A stretch of DNA of 15,923 bases from an uncultured Muribaculaceae bacterium (lineage in GTDB: Bacteria > Bacteroidota > Bacteroidia > Bacteroidales > Muribaculaceae). Positions 1 through 9,747 of the stretch are shown piece by piece. The translations under genes were made by a program, and so were the position numbers. The stretch covers positions 1 through 15,923 of the forward strand of contig CAJLTZ010000058.1 of assembly GCA_905209725.1 (NCBI GenBank), written 5' to 3'. The notes beneath the pieces are model-generated. The model was not told the origin of the DNA. It made no database searches and worked only from the letters and a program-made list of their open reading frames with translations. The number at the start of each line of letters is the position of its first letter. Position 1 is the stretch's first letter.

Positions 1-50
1 TGAGGCACATCTGCGACCCCTGCATTAACATTTTTTGTGGGATGGGGTCT
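1..50 (-). repeat. End of dispersed inverted-repeat element (copy 1)
   Basis: Read on the minus strand this begins AGACCCCATCCCAC and matches copy 4 at 15872-15921 over all 50 bases, in opposite orientation. The first ~36 bases also match the two ends of the 263-bp element at 11898-12160. The rest of this copy lies outside the window. It abuts the typA stop codon. Within the repeat, GACCCC and GGGGTC could pair as a 6-bp stem around a 23-base loop. The family was not recognised. Confidence 0.85.
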
Positions 51-1852
51 TATGACTGCCTGTTGGCGCGCTTGCGCTCGTTCTCATCGAGGATGATCTT
101 GCGCAGGCGAAGGTGATTCGGCGTTACCTCCACATATTCATCCTCCTTGATGTATTCAAGCGCTTCCTCAAGCGAGAACACCACCGGGGGCACAATCTTG
201 GCCTTGTCGTCGGCACCGGAGGCTCGCATGTTGGTGAGTTTCTTCGACTTGGTTACATTCACCGGAATATCCTTCTCCTTGGCGTTCTCGCCTACCACCT
301 GGCCGGCATAAACCTCTTCCTGCGGGAAGATGAAGAAGCGGCCGCGGTCCTGTAGTTTGTCGATGGCATAGGCATATGCAGTGCCGGCCTCTATTGCGAT
401 CAGCGAACCATTAGTGCGGCGTTCGATATCACCTTTCCAGGGCTGATATTCAAGGAAACGGTGGGCCATGATGGCCTCGCCGGCTGTGGCCGTGAGCACA
501 TTGTTACGCAAGCCGATGATGCCGCGCGACGGTATCTGGAATTCGATATCCACGCGGTCGTTGCGGGTGGTCATCGACAAGATATCTCCCTTGCGGCGAG
601 TCACCATATCGATCACTTTCGATGAATATTCTTCCGGCACATTGATGCTCAGCGCCTCCACAGGCTCGCATTTCTTGCCGTCGATTTCCTTCACAATCAC
701 CTGGGGCTGGCCCACCTGAAGCTCATATCCCTCGCGGCGCATCGTCTCGATAAGGATAGAGAGATGGAGCACACCGCGGCCATATACAATCCACTGGTCC
801 TCGCGGGCGCCTTTCTCCACACGCAGGGCAAGGTTCTTGTCGAGTTCGCGCTCAAGACGTTCCTGGATATGGCGGGATGTGACATATTTGCCGTCCTGAC
901 CGAAGAATGGGGAGTCGTTGATGGTGAAGGTCATCGACATTGTGGGTTCGTCAATGGCGATGCGGGGGAGCGGCTCGGGATTTGAGAGAAGTGTAAGAGT
1001 GTCGCCAATCTCGAAATTCTCGAGACCCACGATGGCGCAGATGTCTCCGCTCTCCACCTCTTCCACGCGCTTGCGGCCCATTCCCTCGAATGTATGCAGT
1101 TCTTTAACTTTCTGGCGCGTCACCGTGCCATCCTTCTTGCAGAGCCCCAGTTCCATTCCCTCTCGGATTGTGCCGCGATGCACACGTCCCACTGCGATTC
1201 GGCCCACATAGTTGCTATAGTCGAGGCTGGTGATAAGCATCTGCGGGTCACCCTCGATGCGTCGTGGCGCAGGAATATATTCAATGATTGCGTCAAGGAG
1301 CGCAGTGATATCCTTAGTGGGCTTGCGCCAGTCGGTGCCCATCCAGTTCTGCTTGGCAGAACCATAGATTGTGGGGAAGTCGAGCTGGTCCTCCGTGGCA
1401 TCGAGGTTGAACATCAGGTCGAACACCATTTCGTTCACCTCGTCGGGGCGGCAGTTAGGTTTATCCACCTTGTTGATCACCACTACAGGCTTGAGTCCCA
1501 TCTGGATGGCTTTCTGGAGCACGAAACGCGTCTGCGGCATCGGGCCTTCGAAGGCGTCAACGAGAAGCAGACAGCCGTCGGCCATATTGAGCACACGTTC
1601 CACCTCGCCGCCAAAGTCGGCGTGTCCCGGGGTGTCGATAATGTTGATCTTCGTGCCTTTATAATTGATGGAGACGTTTTTGGAGAGAATCGTTATGCCA
1701 CGCTCGCGCTCGAGGTCATTGTTGTCGAGTATCAGTTCGCCGGTGGTCTGGTTGTCACGGAAGAGGTGACCGGCGAGAAGCATCTTGTCTACAAGTGTGG
1801 TTTTGCCATGGTCCACATGGGCAATGATGGCGATATTGCGGATATCCTGCAT
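50..1852 (-). CDS. typA: TypA/BipA ribosome-associated translational GTPase
   Basis: This 600-residue protein is a member of the EF-G-like GTPase family that binds the 70S ribosome and supports ribosome assembly and stress or low-temperature growth; that role is family knowledge. The G motifs are visible: G1 AHVDHGKT at residues 11-18, G2 RGITI at 51-55, G3 DTPGH at 73-77 and G4 NKVD at 127-130. EF-Tu-like domain II, EF-G-like domains III and V, and the BipA-specific C-terminal region follow. The length fits the family (about 600-610). The start is supported by the family N-terminus (MQDIRNIAIIAHVDHG) and by a promoter 24 bases upstream. The gene is monocistronic on this evidence. Its TAA stop runs straight into repeat copy 1, so any native terminator is displaced or outside the window. 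Confidence 0.97.
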   Translation of the reverse strand: MQDIRNIAIIAHVDHGKTTLVDKMLLAGHLFRDNQTTGELILDNNDLERERGITILSKNVSINYKGTKINIIDTPGHADFGGEVERVLNMADGCLLLVDAFEGPMPQTRFVLQKAIQMGLKPVVVINKVDKPNCRPDEVNEMVFDLMFNLDATEDQLDFPTIYGSAKQNWMGTDWRKPTKDITALLDAIIEYIPAPRRIEGDPQMLITSLDYSNYVGRIAVGRVHRGTIREGMELGLCKKDGTVTRQKVKELHTFEGMGRKRVEEVESGDICAIVGLENFEIGDTLTLLSNPEPLPRIAIDEPTMSMTFTINDSPFFGQDGKYVTSRHIQERLERELDKNLALRVEKGAREDQWIVYGRGVLHLSILIETMRREGYELQVGQPQVIVKEIDGKKCEPVEALSINVPEEYSSKVIDMVTRRKGDILSMTTRNDRVDIEFQIPSRGIIGLRNNVLTATAGEAIMAHRFLEYQPWKGDIERRTNGSLIAIEAGTAYAYAIDKLQDRGRFFIFPQEEVYAGQVVGENAKEKDIPVNVTKSKKLTNMRASGADDKAKIVPPVVFSLEEALEYIKEDEYVEVTPNHLRLRKIILDENERKRANRQS

Positions 1853-1875
1853 AAATCTTTCTACTAAATCGGCTG

Positions 1876-1906
1876 CAAAGTTAATAAAAATATGCTATAT
1901 AACACA
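1876..1906 (-). promoter_or_regulatory. Putative typA promoter (Bacteroidetes type)
   Basis: On the minus strand the -7 box is TAACTTTG (1876-1883), a full match to TAnnTTTG. A weak -33 box, TGTG (1903-1906), lies 19 bases upstream. Transcription would start near 1869, leaving a leader of under 20 bases before the typA ATG. Confidence 0.6.
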
Positions 1907-1942
1907 TTATTCGTCCGAAAAAATTCTCCAATCCGACCCCGT

Positions 1943-1966
1943 TCACCGCATATCTAAGAGCGGTGA
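1943..1966 (-). terminator. Hairpin after the 124-residue gene, possible terminator
   Basis: A 7-bp perfect stem (TCACCGC/GCGGTGA) with a 10-base loop lies 12 bases beyond the stop of the gene at 1978-2352. No U-tract follows directly; the nearest T-run is about 20 bases further on. It may mark the 3' end of the tam transcript, but could be chance. Confidence 0.3.
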
Positions 1967-1977
1967 CGTTCCATCCA

Positions 1978-2352
1978 TCAGTCGACACTGATTGGTTCGG
2001 AGAGATGATTGCGCCTGTGATAATTGTCCTCGCCATTCTTCCGGTTCGATTTCCTCTTCCCGGACTTGGATTTTCCCTTCTTGCAGCGTTTTCGGCTTGT
2101 GGAGTCATTTCTGTTGCGGCGATGCCTGACCTTTCTCGATTTGCTGAAATCTGCATATTCCCCTTCAGATTCTACCTCGGATTCGGCAGCTGTATTGAGA
2201 GTGTCGGCTGCAAAGATGAGAGCTGACGGAGGGATGTCGGCTGTCTCCACAGTGCCGCAGCGTTTCAGCGCAAAACCGCCGAAAGTCACGGCCAGTGCCA
2301 CCAACGCAATGGCTATTGCCCCGTTCCGCTCGCTTTTACTCAATGGTTTCAT
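1978..2352 (-). CDS. Hypothetical protein with N-terminal membrane anchor and basic tail
   Basis: I do not recognise this 124-residue protein. It has a short basic start, one predicted transmembrane segment at about residues 11-28, an acidic Ser/Glu-rich stretch at about 52-68, and a strongly basic Lys/Arg/Ser-rich tail at about 71-115 that is probably disordered. It starts 55 bases downstream of tamL on the same strand with no terminator between them, so it is probably the last gene of the tamB-tamL unit. The anchor plus polybasic tail would suit binding to acidic lipid, nucleic acid or cell wall polymer, but that is a guess. It is real by context and reading frame rather than by homology. 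Confidence 0.65.
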   Translation of the reverse strand: MKPLSKSERNGAIAIALVALAVTFGGFALKRCGTVETADIPPSALIFAADTLNTAAESEVESEGEYADFSKSRKVRHRRNRNDSTSRKRCKKGKSKSGKRKSNRKNGEDNYHRRNHLSEPISVD

Positions 2353-2407
2353 TGTGGAATCATACTGTCAGCGCTCCCCGAAATGCCGCAATATCAATTA
2401 TCAATCA

Positions 2408-4744
2408 TCAGAAGGGATAGCCGATTGCAAGGTGGAAGGCGAATGCCTTCTTGAAGGCGATGTTGAAATATCCGTTTCGCCCGGTGTCGTAGGGAGCGTG
2501 GAGGCCATAGCCGAGGTCACCGCGGATCACAATCATGCCGAGGTCCAACCGTAAGCCCACACCTGTGCCGAGAGCGATGTCGCGCAGGAATCTCTTTCCC
2601 TGAAGCAGACCGCCCGGACGCAGCGGGTCGTTCTTAAGCAGCCAGATGTTTCCGGCGTCAATAAAGGCGGCTCCATGCAGGATGCTGTAGATGGGAAAAC
2701 GATATTCGGTGTTAAACTCGAATTTGAATGTACCGGTCTGGTCGAAGTAGCCATTCTCATTATCGGTGGGCACATGGTAGCTGCCGGGGCCGAGGGAGCG
2801 CACCGTAAACGCACGGATTGAGTTGGCACCGCCGATATAGAATTGCTCCGCATACGGCACTTGCGTGGAATTGCCATAGGCATGCTCTGCGCCAATCATG
2901 AGCCGAGTCACAAGCCAATTGTCAGTGGCCTGCTTCAATCTTCGCGTATATACAAGTTGCGCCGTTCCCTTGATGAATTGCGAGAATGGCATGCCGAAGA
3001 GTTCCTTGCGTCCCCTCACCCCGCAGGCGCGCCAGAGACCCCAGAACACATTGCCGCCTTCGGTGAGAGTGGCGGTGAAATTGATGCCGTTGTTATGTGC
3101 CCGTTCCATCCAGCGGTCGTAGGTATAGGTATAACTCAACACCGGGATGAACTGGCTCTCAAAACTGAGCGCCACAGCAGGGTTCTGTGTCATGATGGAG
3201 TCGAAATCGTGGGTGGTGCGCATCAACTTTGTGTAGGTCAGCCTGAATAGGGTGAGTTGGTTCATCACGTGGCGCGAATGGTTCCACTCATACGTAAGGC
3301 CGGCCTTCACCTCCGCCATCCGGAAATAGTGGGGACGGTTGAGGATATTGCCGGAAAGGGTGATGGTGGTCCAGTTGATATCCCGATTTGTACGTCGCAC
3401 GAATGCCGGGGCGAGCAGGCGCGGGAATGCAAGCGAACCGCTCAGGCCGAACTCATAGGAATTGAACACAGAGCTGCGGTCGGAGCCGGTCTGCCATTCG
3501 TAGCTGCCCGACAGGTTTACGCTGAGCCGTTCGGCGCCTCCGAATATATTGTTGTTGGAGAGACCGAGCACAAGCCCCGGACCGAGATAACTGTTGGATT
3601 TGGAGGTGATGTTTGCTTCGATTGAAGCCTCCATGGGGCGCTCATATCGGCAGTCGATATATACATCAATCTGCGGGTCGGCATGGTTGGTATCCACGGG
3701 GACTGCCTGAATCTGGATATTTCCGAAAATGCCGAGACGGGAGAAACGGCTCTGGGTGCGGTCCATGTCGCGCACGGAGAAGAGCTTCCCTTTGCGGAAT
3801 GTGATGCAGCCTGGAATCATGTTGGGGCGCAGGCGCTGCGGACGATACACTATGATATCCCCCTTCTTGGAGGGGATTGTGTCCGGACGGCCGGGACGCC
3901 TTGTGCTCCGGCGGCGAAGTATGGTGGTGATATTGCGGGTGCGGTAGGCAAGCATGGCGATCGAGGGCGCGTTATTGCTCAGTTGCACCCGGAGGGCTAT
4001 CTTCCCGGGAGTGATGAGGGAGTCGGCAAGAAACTCGATATATTCGGGCCGGAAGAAGTAGTAGCCCTTATTGCGCATGGCGTTGGCGATGTTGACGCGC
4101 ACCGCCTCCAGTGAGTCCACGCAGAAGCGCTCGCCCTCACGCAGATAGCGCTGCTTGCGAGCCATTGAATCCACAAAGCGGCTCACCGGCACATCAGGCC
4201 GCTCCATATACTCGATGGTGTCGAGAAGATAGGGCTGATTGATATTGACGGTGTATTCCACCGATGCCTTCTTGGGATTCTTTCCCTCTATCACCTTATA
4301 TTGCGCTGTGGAGGAGAAATAACCGTTGTCGTTGAGAAGCTGTTTGAGCATCTTGATGCGGGTGTCGGGCTTGATGTCCGACAGAAGCACTGGCTGCTCC
4401 ACAAGCTTATTATATATCCATCCCTTGAGTCCTTTTGAGGAATCGCTCCAGTTGTTGTATACCCAGAGGCCGAGCGGGAACGGCATACGGCGATAGGGAG
4501 AAAGGAAGGGCCAGGGATTGTTGGGGCGCACATTGACAGCCTTTGTAAGATTCGACTTCACTCCGGAGGGAATCTTTGCCACGGTGGAATCCTGCCGGAA
4601 TTTGATTTTCATGCCGTTGTAGAGCTGCTGGCCCTCGGGGATGCGCTTGGTGGTGGAGCACGACGCGAAGATGCCCGCCACTATCAGGATGGCGCACATC
4701 AGCGGCAGGATGCCACATGTGGTCAGTCGGTCGTTGCTTTTCAT
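2408..4744 (-). CDS. tamL: TamL/TamA-type Omp85 outer-membrane translocation protein
   Basis: This 778-residue protein has an N-terminal lipoprotein signal: a hydrophobic run at residues 11-27, then FASC with the lipidated Cys at 29. Lipid modification distinguishes the Bacteroidetes form, TamL, from proteobacterial TamA. Residues ~120-365 look like POTRA-type repeats (for example the DNGYF and NKGYYF turns). The C-terminal half (~370-778) is an Omp85 beta-barrel with a loop-6 motif GGANSIRAF at 638-646, in the place of the usual VRGF, and a terminal Phe typical of outer-membrane proteins. Its ATG overlaps the tamB TGA (ATGA), implying translational coupling. With TamB it should form the TAM complex, which helps assemble outer-membrane proteins and has been linked to lipid transport. 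BamA itself is less likely because of the lipobox and the TamB neighbour. Confidence 0.9.
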   Translation of the reverse strand: MKSNDRLTTCGILPLMCAILIVAGIFASCSTTKRIPEGQQLYNGMKIKFRQDSTVAKIPSGVKSNLTKAVNVRPNNPWPFLSPYRRMPFPLGLWVYNNWSDSSKGLKGWIYNKLVEQPVLLSDIKPDTRIKMLKQLLNDNGYFSSTAQYKVIEGKNPKKASVEYTVNINQPYLLDTIEYMERPDVPVSRFVDSMARKQRYLREGERFCVDSLEAVRVNIANAMRNKGYYFFRPEYIEFLADSLITPGKIALRVQLSNNAPSIAMLAYRTRNITTILRRRSTRRPGRPDTIPSKKGDIIVYRPQRLRPNMIPGCITFRKGKLFSVRDMDRTQSRFSRLGIFGNIQIQAVPVDTNHADPQIDVYIDCRYERPMEASIEANITSKSNSYLGPGLVLGLSNNNIFGGAERLSVNLSGSYEWQTGSDRSSVFNSYEFGLSGSLAFPRLLAPAFVRRTNRDINWTTITLSGNILNRPHYFRMAEVKAGLTYEWNHSRHVMNQLTLFRLTYTKLMRTTHDFDSIMTQNPAVALSFESQFIPVLSYTYTYDRWMERAHNNGINFTATLTEGGNVFWGLWRACGVRGRKELFGMPFSQFIKGTAQLVYTRRLKQATDNWLVTRLMIGAEHAYGNSTQVPYAEQFYIGGANSIRAFTVRSLGPGSYHVPTDNENGYFDQTGTFKFEFNTEYRFPIYSILHGAAFIDAGNIWLLKNDPLRPGGLLQGKRFLRDIALGTGVGLRLDLGMIVIRGDLGYGLHAPYDTGRNGYFNIAFKKAFAFHLAIGYPF

Positions 4745-7700
4745 TGTTCCTCGCTTTGATCGTTATTTCTCAGACTTGTCCGCTTGCTTGTGTCAGGCAT
4801 GGGTGTCTCTTTGGCAGGAAGGGAATCCTGGCTATTGCCCGCGGTATCGGACTGAACAACCTTCGGTTTCCGCTTGCCCCAGCGGATGCGGAAGAGGCTC
4901 TTCAGGTTGTCAATACGGCGTTTCATCACAAAACCGGCTCCCATCTCCGTGATTTCGCCTTCGAGAATCGATTCGTATCCTACGTGACGGAAGAGGCGGA
5001 CACTCATATTGGTGGTCTGCGTCTGCTTGAGCACATATTCCATCGACACGTCGCTCACCAGATTGTCGGCAAGATTCTCATCGGCATTGGCGTCGGTGGA
5101 GTAATTGCCGCCTACCTGGATCTTGAATCTATTGTTGAAGAGCGACTTGGACACCTGATAACTATAGCTTGTCTGCGTGTTGGAGACGCCGTTGGTCATC
5201 TTATCATACTGGTTGATGCCGAAGGAGAGGTCCACTCCGCGGATATGCTTGGCTGCCCAGCTGTTGAGTTGAGATTCGAGGAAGGAATAGAGGAAGTTGC
5301 CGTCGAGATTGGCGTTTGCCTTCGTGTTCTGTCCCGTGTACTGGCCATAGAGCAGCAGGTTCATGGCCTGCGTCTGCCGCTGGTCGGGGCTCATGCTCTG
5401 GAGCTCGTTCTGAATCGACAGGTCGTCGTTGGTGGCAAGGTCAAAGGCTACCTTGAGGTTGTTGAGCGCATTGGTGGCATGAAGCGTCACGAGGAAGTTG
5501 ACAAGCCGCGAATTGTTACCGCTGGTCACATTGGCCTTCATCTCGTCGGTGGCGGTAACATTCAGAGTAGGATTCATCACATTTCCGCTCCAGGTGATTG
5601 TGGATGCAGGGTTAAAGGTGAAGAGTTTCTCACCAATCACCGGAACCGAATAGCGCACATATCCGTTGCCGAGCGTCAGTGTGCCGTTCAGGTTCATATC
5701 GCCCATATAGTTCTGGGAATAATTCAGATTGGCCGTCGGGGAGATTTCGAGTTTATCTGTGCCGTTGGTCGACAGAAGCAACTCCACCTGTGTGCCTGGC
5801 TGAATCTGCACATTGGCGTTGATGCGCATATTGAGGGGGGATTCCACCACAGAGTCGGCCTTGGCCACAAGCGTGGAGTCGGCGAAGTTCACGAATTTCA
5901 CCACATTGTCGTCCTGTCGCGTCTGGAATTCGGCCGGGCTCATGTTGAGCCGGTAAGTGGCGTCGGTGGTGCCGAGCAGGTTGACATTTCCGTTTATATC
6001 CAGCCGCTTCATCGGGCCCTTTACAGTGGCGCCTAAGTTGAGGAAAATCTTGCCGAAAAGGTCGCCCTTGGAACGTTTGTCGCTCTTGATGAGCTGCATG
6101 TTATTGGCGTTCATTCCGAGGTCGAACCCGATATTCGAGAAGTCGGAAGCATCCACATTGCCATTGATTACAAGTGGGTTGTCGTTGGCTGCAAAAATAC
6201 TGAAATCCTTGAATGCCACTACATTATTGACCACATCCACCCTATCCTGAATGAATTTCAGCGTGGCGGCTGCCACAGGCACATATGCCGACACGGAGTC
6301 AAACTGGATATATCCGTTGAGTTTGGGTTTGGCGAATGAGCCTTGCATATCCATCTCGCCGTTGAGCACGCCCTGCAGCGAAAGGGTTTTGCCGAGGAAC
6401 GGATTGGCTATCTTGAGGGGGAAGCGGGTGATCGACACTCCGAGTGAGTCGGGTTTCATGCCTCCAATTGAGTCGGGCGAGAGGGACGCGTGGAATGCGA
6501 GGGCCGGCTCCTGATTCACCTTAAGGGCGGCATTCACGGCAGTCCTGCCGCTCATCGTATAGTCGGCGTTGAGGTCGAGGTCGAAGTCGCCCACCTGGGT
6601 GCGTTCATACGTGAATTGCTTCACTCCGAGCGTGCCCTTCCCCTCGAAACTCTGGTTGAAATAGTGCACGCGCAGGTCGGCGTTGACATCGCCGGTCATC
6701 TCCGGTGCGAGCGCCCACATGCGCAGGAAGTCCTGTATATGCAGGTTGTCAATCTTGAGGTGCAGGTCATCGCCAAGCCCCTTGTCATTAGGCTCTGTGC
6801 GCGCAAGGATGCTGCTCTCTGCGGAGTTGGCCATCAGATTGGCCTCGACATGATTGGTGTAGATATTGTAATCGATAAAGTTGTCGTCGTTGAGCTGCCA
6901 GGGAAGATAGGCGATAGTGGCTTTCAGAGGGGTAAAGTGGACTGTGGCCACTGAATCCTGGAGAGCTGCCGTCAAACCGAGTCGATAGCCCATCTCATTC
7001 TTTATGTTCCGCTGCGTGAGGAAGGCGCCTATACGGTTGTGACCCAGATAACCGTTGAGGTTGACCTGCGCGAATTCATCCATGGTGCCGGGGCGGTTGC
7101 CGAGATGGGCGCGATAGTCGAGAAGTGCGCCACGCTCCTTGAGATTGAGAGTAATCGTGTCGAGCATCATCGATCCGGTGTTGAACTGGCGCACGCCGAT
7201 GTTGCCCTGAAGCAGCGAATCGCGGCTGATGCTGGCATACACAGTGTCGACACTCATTCCCGACGGCTGCAGGAATTGCGACAGCAGTCCGTGGCCGGAG
7301 GCGTTCAGGTCGAGGGTGAAAAGGGGCATCCCATTGCTCAGAGAATCTATCGAGATGTCGCGCTTGCCCACCTGCTTCATTGCCGCCGTTGCCACTGAGG
7401 AGAATTTCTCCACCACGCTCTTCAGTCCTGACGGACTGCGGAAACACATATTGGTGAGATGCGACTGGAGATCGAATGCAGTGCTCACCGGGTCGGCATA
7501 CAGTTTCGCGGCCACGCCCTGCGGCAGATGGATATATGTGCCGGGCATGTTCCAGTCGAGCGAGTTCGACTCCAGGGCGACATCATAAATCCAGCGGCCG
7601 GGACTCGCCGTGCCGTTGATATGGATGTCGCCGCTGCCGCTGCATATCGAGTCGGTGAATCCGAGCATCTGCAGGTCGAGTTCGCGGATGCGGGTGGCAA

Positions 7701-9681
7701 TATCAAACACATAATCGTCGGGGTGGATTGTGCCGCTCCCCTCTATGTCGAAGTCGAGACCCGGATTGGCCGACTCCGCGAGGAGATTCAGCGAACCGTC
7801 GGGATTCAGCGTCACATTGGCGCTGATATTATGGAAGTCGCGACGATTATATTGGATATGCGCGATATCTATGATGGCATCGGTCACGGCCTTGCCCGAC
7901 ATGGGGTTGAAGCCCCGTCCGTTGGCCTTCACTTTAGCCGTGACGCTTCCTATGCCTAAGTCGGGCATGAAGCGCGCCACATCTATTCCTACAGCATCCA
8001 CATCGGCGGAATATGTTTCGGAGTTGAGCCCCACATGGCCGAGGGCGGCAAGGTCGCCGGCCTCACTGAAGAGTTTGAAGTCGGCACCATATTCATCACC
8101 CGCTGCGTCGGCGCTTCCCTTGATGGTGAACGCGGGAATCGCTATCTTCGAGGGCGCGATAAATTTGTCGGCCACGCGCGGGTCGTCGAGCGATCCGTCG
8201 AAGTCCACATGCGCTATCAGCTTTTTGAAGTCGAGAGGATTCCGGGCATTTCCTTTTGCCTTGAGCGCCACAACGCCCGGCATATTGACATCAAGCCGCT
8301 CAATCTCCACATCGGAGAGCGTGCCATTGGCGGCTATATTGAATTTCAATGGTTTGCGCGCCGGCACTATAGATGTGAACTGCTTCAGCGAGGGCATGAA
8401 GGAGTCTACGTCCGGCAAGCCGATCCGGCCCTCGGCTCTGGCATTGAGTGATGCTTTCGGGTCGAGTGCCATGAGGGCGAAGGGGATATCGGCGGTGGCG
8501 GCGATGTGCGAGAAGGTGGTGCGGATGTCGAGGGCATCGAGTCCGAGGCCTATGGAGTCTACGCTCACCGTTCCCTTGCCGGATGTTATGGTAAGTCCGC
8601 AGCGCTCCTTAGCCTCAAGTCTGGTGAGCGGGAGGCGCACGGTGGATGATTCATTGTAGAAATTGCGCATGCCTATTGCCACGCCGTTCAGGCTGAGATA
8701 GGATGCATCGAAACCTGGCGCGGGTTTCACGCCCCGGGTGGTGTAGAGCACTTTCATCCCTGTCAGGGAGATGCTGTCACCCATGATTCGCATCGGAGGC
8801 CCGGTGGACGGGGTCGATGGTGGCGCCGGATGCGTGCGGACATATTCCGCCGTGGGCTGCATATAGGTGGCGTGGCCGTCGCTCATTGCAGCAAGTTGCC
8901 AGGTCACGAGGCTCTTGTTTAGGTCCACCTGTGCCTTGCGTATCTTCACATCCTTCACAGCCACATCGAGCGTGTCGATTGTGGGCAGCATCGACATTCC
9001 GAAGGCGAAGTTCTCCATGTCGATGTCGTTGGCGTTGATCACAAATCCGGGGCCTGTGGATTTCGCCGTGTCAGGCTCGTTCTTCTTCTTCCATACATCC
9101 ATGAAGAGGGAGAGGCTGCCATCCTTAAGTTTTACCTTGTTGAGGTTGATTTCGCTGGTGGCGATATTGCAGTTCGACCTGGAGTCAACTTCGAGCAGGC
9201 CGGCATTTATGGCCATTATCATGGAGGAGTCGGCCGACACCATTCTATAGTATCCCCGACGGAGAAGCAGTTTATTGAGCTTCACGTCGAGATTGAGCAG
9301 CGGGATGAGTTTCACGTCGGCCACCACTTCTTCGGCGCGCACCATTGTATCAGTGGGCGAGACGGCAGTGATCACGAACACATCCTTCAGATGCACGTCG
9401 AGAGGGAAGGAGAGGCGGAACTTGCCGATGCCGATTGTCATGCCAGTCTTGTCGTGCACAATCTTTTCGGCCTGCTTCACCACGAAATCCTGCACCGGAG
9501 GGATATAAAGGAGCACCGGGATAAGGAGCACAACAATCACAATCCACATCAGCGTCTTGAGCGTGATGCGGAGCCAACGTGGCAGCCTTCGTTTCTTCGG
9601 CACTTCGGAATCATTTCCGGGCTGAAGATCCTCCTCGGCTGCGGGCTCGGGAGTGTCGTCGTGTTTTTCCTTTTCTTCCAT
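4741..9681 (-). CDS. tamB: TamB, inner-membrane-anchored translocation/assembly protein
   Basis: This 1646-residue protein has an acidic cytoplasmic N-terminus, a basic patch (KKRRLPRWLR) and one transmembrane anchor at about residues 41-60. A very long beta-rich, repetitive periplasmic region follows, of the AsmA/TamB bridge type. The TamB C-terminal domain (DUF490) occupies about residues 1150-1560 and is followed by a short charged tail. Family knowledge places TamB as a beta-taco bridge from the inner membrane to the outer-membrane partner, here the adjacent TamL, with roles in outer-membrane protein assembly and phospholipid transfer. The start is 34 bases past the rpmA terminator. No clear TAnnTTTG promoter lies in the 95-base gap, so expression may rely on terminator readthrough or an unrecognised promoter. 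Several plus-strand open frames inside it, up to 439 codons, are composition shadows. Confidence 0.93.
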   Translation of the reverse strand: MEEKEKHDDTPEPAAEEDLQPGNDSEVPKKRRLPRWLRITLKTLMWIVIVVLLIPVLLYIPPVQDFVVKQAEKIVHDKTGMTIGIGKFRLSFPLDVHLKDVFVITAVSPTDTMVRAEEVVADVKLIPLLNLDVKLNKLLLRRGYYRMVSADSSMIMAINAGLLEVDSRSNCNIATSEINLNKVKLKDGSLSLFMDVWKKKNEPDTAKSTGPGFVINANDIDMENFAFGMSMLPTIDTLDVAVKDVKIRKAQVDLNKSLVTWQLAAMSDGHATYMQPTAEYVRTHPAPPSTPSTGPPMRIMGDSISLTGMKVLYTTRGVKPAPGFDASYLSLNGVAIGMRNFYNESSTVRLPLTRLEAKERCGLTITSGKGTVSVDSIGLGLDALDIRTTFSHIAATADIPFALMALDPKASLNARAEGRIGLPDVDSFMPSLKQFTSIVPARKPLKFNIAANGTLSDVEIERLDVNMPGVVALKAKGNARNPLDFKKLIAHVDFDGSLDDPRVADKFIAPSKIAIPAFTIKGSADAAGDEYGADFKLFSEAGDLAALGHVGLNSETYSADVDAVGIDVARFMPDLGIGSVTAKVKANGRGFNPMSGKAVTDAIIDIAHIQYNRRDFHNISANVTLNPDGSLNLLAESANPGLDFDIEGSGTIHPDDYVFDIATRIRELDLQMLGFTDSICSGSGDIHINGTASPGRWIYDVALESNSLDWNMPGTYIHLPQGVAAKLYADPVSTAFDLQSHLTNMCFRSPSGLKSVVEKFSSVATAAMKQVGKRDISIDSLSNGMPLFTLDLNASGHGLLSQFLQPSGMSVDTVYASISRDSLLQGNIGVRQFNTGSMMLDTITLNLKERGALLDYRAHLGNRPGTMDEFAQVNLNGYLGHNRIGAFLTQRNIKNEMGYRLGLTAALQDSVATVHFTPLKATIAYLPWQLNDDNFIDYNIYTNHVEANLMANSAESSILARTEPNDKGLGDDLHLKIDNLHIQDFLRMWALAPEMTGDVNADLRVHYFNQSFEGKGTLGVKQFTYERTQVGDFDLDLNADYTMSGRTAVNAALKVNQEPALAFHASLSPDSIGGMKPDSLGVSITRFPLKIANPFLGKTLSLQGVLNGEMDMQGSFAKPKLNGYIQFDSVSAYVPVAAATLKFIQDRVDVVNNVVAFKDFSIFAANDNPLVINGNVDASDFSNIGFDLGMNANNMQLIKSDKRSKGDLFGKIFLNLGATVKGPMKRLDINGNVNLLGTTDATYRLNMSPAEFQTRQDDNVVKFVNFADSTLVAKADSVVESPLNMRINANVQIQPGTQVELLLSTNGTDKLEISPTANLNYSQNYMGDMNLNGTLTLGNGYVRYSVPVIGEKLFTFNPASTITWSGNVMNPTLNVTATDEMKANVTSGNNSRLVNFLVTLHATNALNNLKVAFDLATNDDLSIQNELQSMSPDQRQTQAMNLLLYGQYTGQNTKANANLDGNFLYSFLESQLNSWAAKHIRGVDLSFGINQYDKMTNGVSNTQTSYSYQVSKSLFNNRFKIQVGGNYSTDANADENLADNLVSDVSMEYVLKQTQTTNMSVRLFRHVGYESILEGEITEMGAGFVMKRRIDNLKSLFRIRWGKRKPKVVQSDTAGNSQDSLPAKETPMPDTSKRTSLRNNDQSEEQ

Positions 9682-9714
9682 CTGGGGCGGATTCCCAAGA
9701 ATTGGTCTTAAACG

Positions 9715-9747
9715 AAAAGGACCCCTTCGCGGGGAAGGAGCCCTTTT
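9715..9747 (-). terminator. Intrinsic terminator after rpmA
   Basis: The outer stem AAAAGG/CCTTTT (9742-9747 with 9715-9720) encloses a GC-rich inner hairpin with CCCC/GGGG pairing. On the minus strand the 3' arm ends in TTTT. It sits between the rpmA stop and the tamB start and should separate the ribosomal-protein operon from the tam genes, at least partly. Confidence 0.75.

Noticed and set aside
1094..1867. 257-codon plus-strand open frame
   Set aside because: It lies wholly antisense to the conserved GTPase domain of typA and shows no family features.
4717..6036. 439-codon plus-strand open frame
   Set aside because: It is antisense to the C-terminal part of tamB, has no recognisable domain, and is explained by the high-GC codon composition of tamB.
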